In this document: positions 5,923 through 7,721 of the stretch, in pieces
Numbering within the stretch: position 1 is the first letter of the stretch
Layout of the letters: each line of letters begins with the position of its first letter
Source: an uncultured Blautia sp.
GTDB taxonomy: Bacteria > Bacillota > Clostridia > Lachnospirales > Lachnospiraceae
DNA: 7,721 bases
Assembly (NCBI GenBank): GCA_946538475.1
Contig: CAMNGN010000090.1
Span: 1 to 7,721, forward strand
Direction of reading: 5' to 3'
Made by a program: the position numbers and the translations under genes
The notes under the pieces: generated by a model
Databases searched by the model: none
Told to the model about the DNA's origin: nothing
Seen by the model: only the letters and a program-made list of their open reading frames with translations

Positions 5923-6753
5923 TCAAATATAACCGGCAGCCCTTAAAAAACCCAGTAATGCATGGTTGACCGTACTGCTTTTCGTACAGCCGGCGGTATC
6001 GTTCGGCTCTGCTTCTCCGCAGATATCTATCCCGGCAATCAGCAGGCCGTTTTCACGGGCTTTGGAGAGACACAGTTCCAGCATCCGCAGCAGCTCGTCC
6101 GAGGACATATCTCCCATGCTCCAGGTTGTTGAGATGTATTCTTCGGAAAGGATGTCTTTGTCGATGGATACGTAGATACGATCGGGCGCTTCATCTCCCG
6201 CCGGAATCTCTCTACGGGAGAACCACCTCCCGGCTTCCGCATCAAACCTGCCCCCTGCCCTGTACGCAGCGAGCTCTTCTCGGCTGAGGAACCGGACTTT
6301 TTCTTTAAGCTCCCCGGGGACAGCGGAAAAGGCTTCCTCATCGGGGCCGATCAGCCACACTTCCCAAAGATTTTCAAAACGCATGACTGCATCGGCGAGC
6401 CACCCGCCGCAGGAAAGCAGCCCTCCAAAGGCAGGCGGCTGCATATCTGTATGATTGTCAAACACGACCAGAATAAATCTGCGGGTCATTCCCCGCAAAA
6501 ACAGATTGGTCATATAATGATAATTTCCTGAATCGATAAAGCGGACCGGGCACTCCGGTGACGATACCATTCTTTCACGTATCTGTGCTGCCGCTTCATC
6601 GTCACAGTAGCAGTTGGTTCCGCTTATACCGGACAGGTCTAAATGAACAGCCGGTCCGGACCGCGGGGGATATGAAAGATTTTCATATACCCCCGAGAAG
6701 TCCCAGACCGACCACTTTGCTTTTTCTGTATTCAGCAGTCTCAATCCTTCCAT
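5923..6753 (-). CDS. Arginase/agmatinase-family (ureohydrolase fold) protein
   Basis: This 276-residue protein carries the spaced metal ligands of the ureohydrolase fold: H79 in SGNYHYM, D99-x-H101-x-D103 in FDNHTDMQ, and D198-x-D200 in VSIDKDIL. Such enzymes use a binuclear Mn centre to hydrolyse guanidino or formimino groups (arginine, agmatine, formiminoglutamate, proclavaminate). All six ligands are present, so a metal site is likely. The short segment after the DxHxD motif reads GGLLSCGGW where arginases have HG with a catalytic His, so the substrate may differ. The substrate cannot be named. It is probably cytoplasmic; no signal peptide or membrane segment is seen. The start codon overlaps the end of the DUF308 gene by 13 bp. 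The Shine-Dalgarno is weak (GGAAG is close to the ATG), so translational coupling is likely. It is followed closely by lgt. Confidence 0.82.
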   Translation of the reverse strand: MEGLRLLNTEKAKWSVWDFSGVYENLSYPPRSGPAVHLDLSGISGTNCYCDDEAAAQIRERMVSSPECPVRFIDSGNYHYMTNLFLRGMTRRFILVVFDNHTDMQPPAFGGLLSCGGWLADAVMRFENLWEVWLIGPDEEAFSAVPGELKEKVRFLSREELAAYRAGGRFDAEAGRWFSRREIPAGDEAPDRIYVSIDKDILSEEYISTTWSMGDMSSDELLRMLELCLSKARENGLLIAGIDICGEAEPNDTAGCTKSSTVNHALLGFLRAAGYI

Positions 6754-7511
6754 TCTTCCAGTATTTCGTCATTCTTGCCGAATTCCGTGCTGTTCTGCTC
6801 CGCTGTAAAAGGATCATTCTCAGCCGGCGGTTCCCCGAATGAAGTGTGCATCTCCGGCTCACTGTGGAAAAAGCCGTGATGACCTGCGCCGGGTACGAGC
6901 TCTGTGCCGGGTACAGGCGGGACATCGGGTGTCACTCCCTGCACGGGCTCGGAGGGTACCGGAACCTTATGTTTTCGGAGAATGAGGTAGAATACGATAT
7001 CCAGCACACCGTTCACAAGGAATATGATGCCCGAGAAGAGGATCGTTCTTCTGACCGTCTGAAACGGATTGACGATCATGATTATTCCAAGGATAACGCA
7101 CAGGATCCCTGCGATGAGGAACGTGTTCCAGCTGCTTATCTCCCTCTTTTTCAGTCTGAATGCCGCGCGGATCTGCCATGCGCTGTCCACGATGACCAGC
7201 GCACCCAGCAGCCTCGGAAGGAGTTTGACCACAATCTGCGGATTTTCAAACATAAACCAGCCGAGCACCAGCACGATCACACCGGCAAACATGTTAAACA
7301 CGGTGGTTCTGACTCCGTCGACAAGATACATCGCAATATTGAAGAGGCCTGCAAATATGAGCAGGACGCCAAAGATGATCCTGCAGATCACATCTACGGT
7401 CTGTACCGGAACGGCAAGAAAGCAAAGCCCCAGTATAATGAAAAACACGGCACTCGCTATTTCGCTCTGCAGAATATCGCCGATCTTCTTCTGAATTTTT
7501 TGCTCTTTCAC
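6741..7511 (-). CDS. DUF308/HdeD-like six-helix membrane protein
   Basis: The 256-residue product has a short Lys-rich N-terminus and six predicted membrane helices in three pairs. Examples are AVFFIILGLCFLAVPV, IIFGVLLIFAGLFNIAMYLV and TILFSGIIFLVNGVLDIVFYL. A Pro/Glu-rich, probably cytoplasmic tail of about 75 residues follows, ending in EEWKD. The repeated LG...NP/VP helix-pair pattern is that of the HdeD/DUF308 family, whose E. coli member is linked to acid resistance; the molecular function is not settled. I choose GTG 7511 because AGGAGG lies 6 nt upstream. The frame also has ATGs at 7604 and 7556, but neither has a good binding site, and the first overlaps the promoter. It is the first gene of a three-gene unit; its stop overlaps the next start. 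Confidence 0.82.
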   Translation of the reverse strand: MKEQKIQKKIGDILQSEIASAVFFIILGLCFLAVPVQTVDVICRIIFGVLLIFAGLFNIAMYLVDGVRTTVFNMFAGVIVLVLGWFMFENPQIVVKLLPRLLGALVIVDSAWQIRAAFRLKKREISSWNTFLIAGILCVILGIIMIVNPFQTVRRTILFSGIIFLVNGVLDIVFYLILRKHKVPVPSEPVQGVTPDVPPVPGTELVPGAGHHGFFHSEPEMHTSFGEPPAENDPFTAEQNSTEFGKNDEILEEWKD

Positions 7512-7517
7512 GGTCTT

Positions 7518-7523
7518 CCTCCT
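7518..7523 (-). promoter_or_regulatory. Ribosome binding site that fixes the DUF308 gene start
   Basis: A perfect AGGAGG on the minus strand is 6 nt ahead of the GTG at 7511. It decides for GTG over the upstream ATGs at 7556 and 7604. Confidence 0.85.
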
Positions 7524-7574
7524 GTCCTTAAATTCTCGTATATCCAACTTCCGCATAATTTCTTTTCTGATTTG

Positions 7575-7603
7575 AGTATAACCCCTCTTCTGTTTTTCGT
7601 CCA
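7575..7603 (-). promoter_or_regulatory. Candidate promoter of the DUF308-arginase fold-lgt unit
   Basis: Minus-strand TGGACG (7598-7603, 4 of 6 to TTGACA) and TATACT (7575-7580, 5 of 6 to TATAAT) are 17 nt apart. This would give a leader of about 57 nt before the GTG at 7511. Confidence 0.6.
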
Positions 7604-7621
7604 TACCAAATCTTGAATACT

Positions 7622-7657
7622 GTTACTATTCACAGTCCGAAGACTGTGAATAGTAAC
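7622..7657. repeat. Perfect 16-bp inverted repeat with CGAA loop
   Basis: GTTACTATTCACAGTC (7622-7637) is exactly complementary to GACTGTGAATAGTAAC (7642-7657) around CGAA. No T run follows on either strand, so a simple intrinsic terminator is not supported. It lies just upstream of the DUF308 promoter. Confidence 0.88.
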
Positions 7658-7699
7658 GGATTCGTCCATGCAAATCGCCTCCGGCGATGGGACGAATCC
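7658..7699. repeat. Compound inverted repeat abutting the 16-bp palindrome
   Basis: GGATTCGTCC (7658-7667) pairs with GGACGAATCC (7690-7699). Within it, ATCGCC (7674-7679) pairs with GGCGAT (7683-7688) around a 3-nt loop. The internal loop is lopsided: six bases ATGCAA against one G. It starts on the base after the preceding palindrome. A loose T-rich stretch (7701-7720) follows on the plus strand, so a role as plus-strand terminator is possible but weak. The remaining bases to 7721 show nothing else. Confidence 0.8.
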
Positions 7700-7721
7700 C
7701 TTGTATGCTTTACTTTTTTAG

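Noticed and set aside
5906..5926. TTG start for lgt, 7 codons upstream
   Set aside because: The AGGAG site lies inside that extension and serves the ATG at 5905.
7512..7604. Longer N-terminus for the DUF308 protein
   Set aside because: The extension overlaps the promoter and lacks a binding site, while GTG 7511 has a perfect AGGAGG.
6846..7616. 256-codon open frame on the plus strand
   Set aside because: It is antisense to the DUF308 membrane gene; the product is a His/Asp/Tyr-rich shadow.

Overview
The window looks like chromosomal DNA of a low-to-mid GC Clostridia (Lachnospiraceae/Oscillospiraceae type; inferred). The grounds are a T-box riboswitch, a PPi-type phosphofructokinase with the clostridial GGNDS/PKTIDND signature, a Gram-positive-style Lgt, strong AGGAGG ribosome binding sites, and GC-rich palindromic intergenic repeats. 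No tRNA, rRNA, CRISPR array or transposase was seen.

Layout. (1) Bases 1-3504, minus strand: a T-box-controlled operon. A consensus sigma-A promoter (3476-3504) drives a T-box leader with a leader terminator (3162-3206). A 469-residue LeuA-like protein follows (1728-3137), and 30 bp further on a gene that runs off the left edge (1-1697). That second gene is one unbroken reading frame joining a sugar-phosphate isomerase/epimerase-type TIM barrel to an AMP-forming acyl-CoA synthetase. (2) Bases 3536-4838, plus strand: a divergent promoter and a PPi-dependent phosphofructokinase. (3) Bases 4839-5149: a convergent intergenic stretch without a gene, holding three strong hairpins and C/G-rich repeat-like sequence. 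(4) Bases 5150-7603, minus strand: a compact three-gene unit with its own promoter, encoding a DUF308/HdeD-like membrane protein, an arginase-fold protein and Lgt. (5) Bases 7604-7721: two abutting hairpins, one of them a perfect 16-bp inverted repeat.

The most unusual part is the T-box operon. The LeuA-like protein keeps the isopropylmalate synthase framework and the C-terminal regulatory domain. However, the metal-binding HxH is QxS, and the GxGERxGN segment is missing. The TIM-barrel half of the fusion also appears to have lost two metal ligands (DxxH reads NxxN). The T-box UGGU bulge and a CUC in the specifier loop point to tRNA-Leu. This suggests a leucine-starvation operon built from an altered LeuA paralogue and an acyl-CoA ligase. 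One speculative role is activation of a branched-chain acid such as isovalerate for leucine synthesis. The substrate cannot be read from the sequence.
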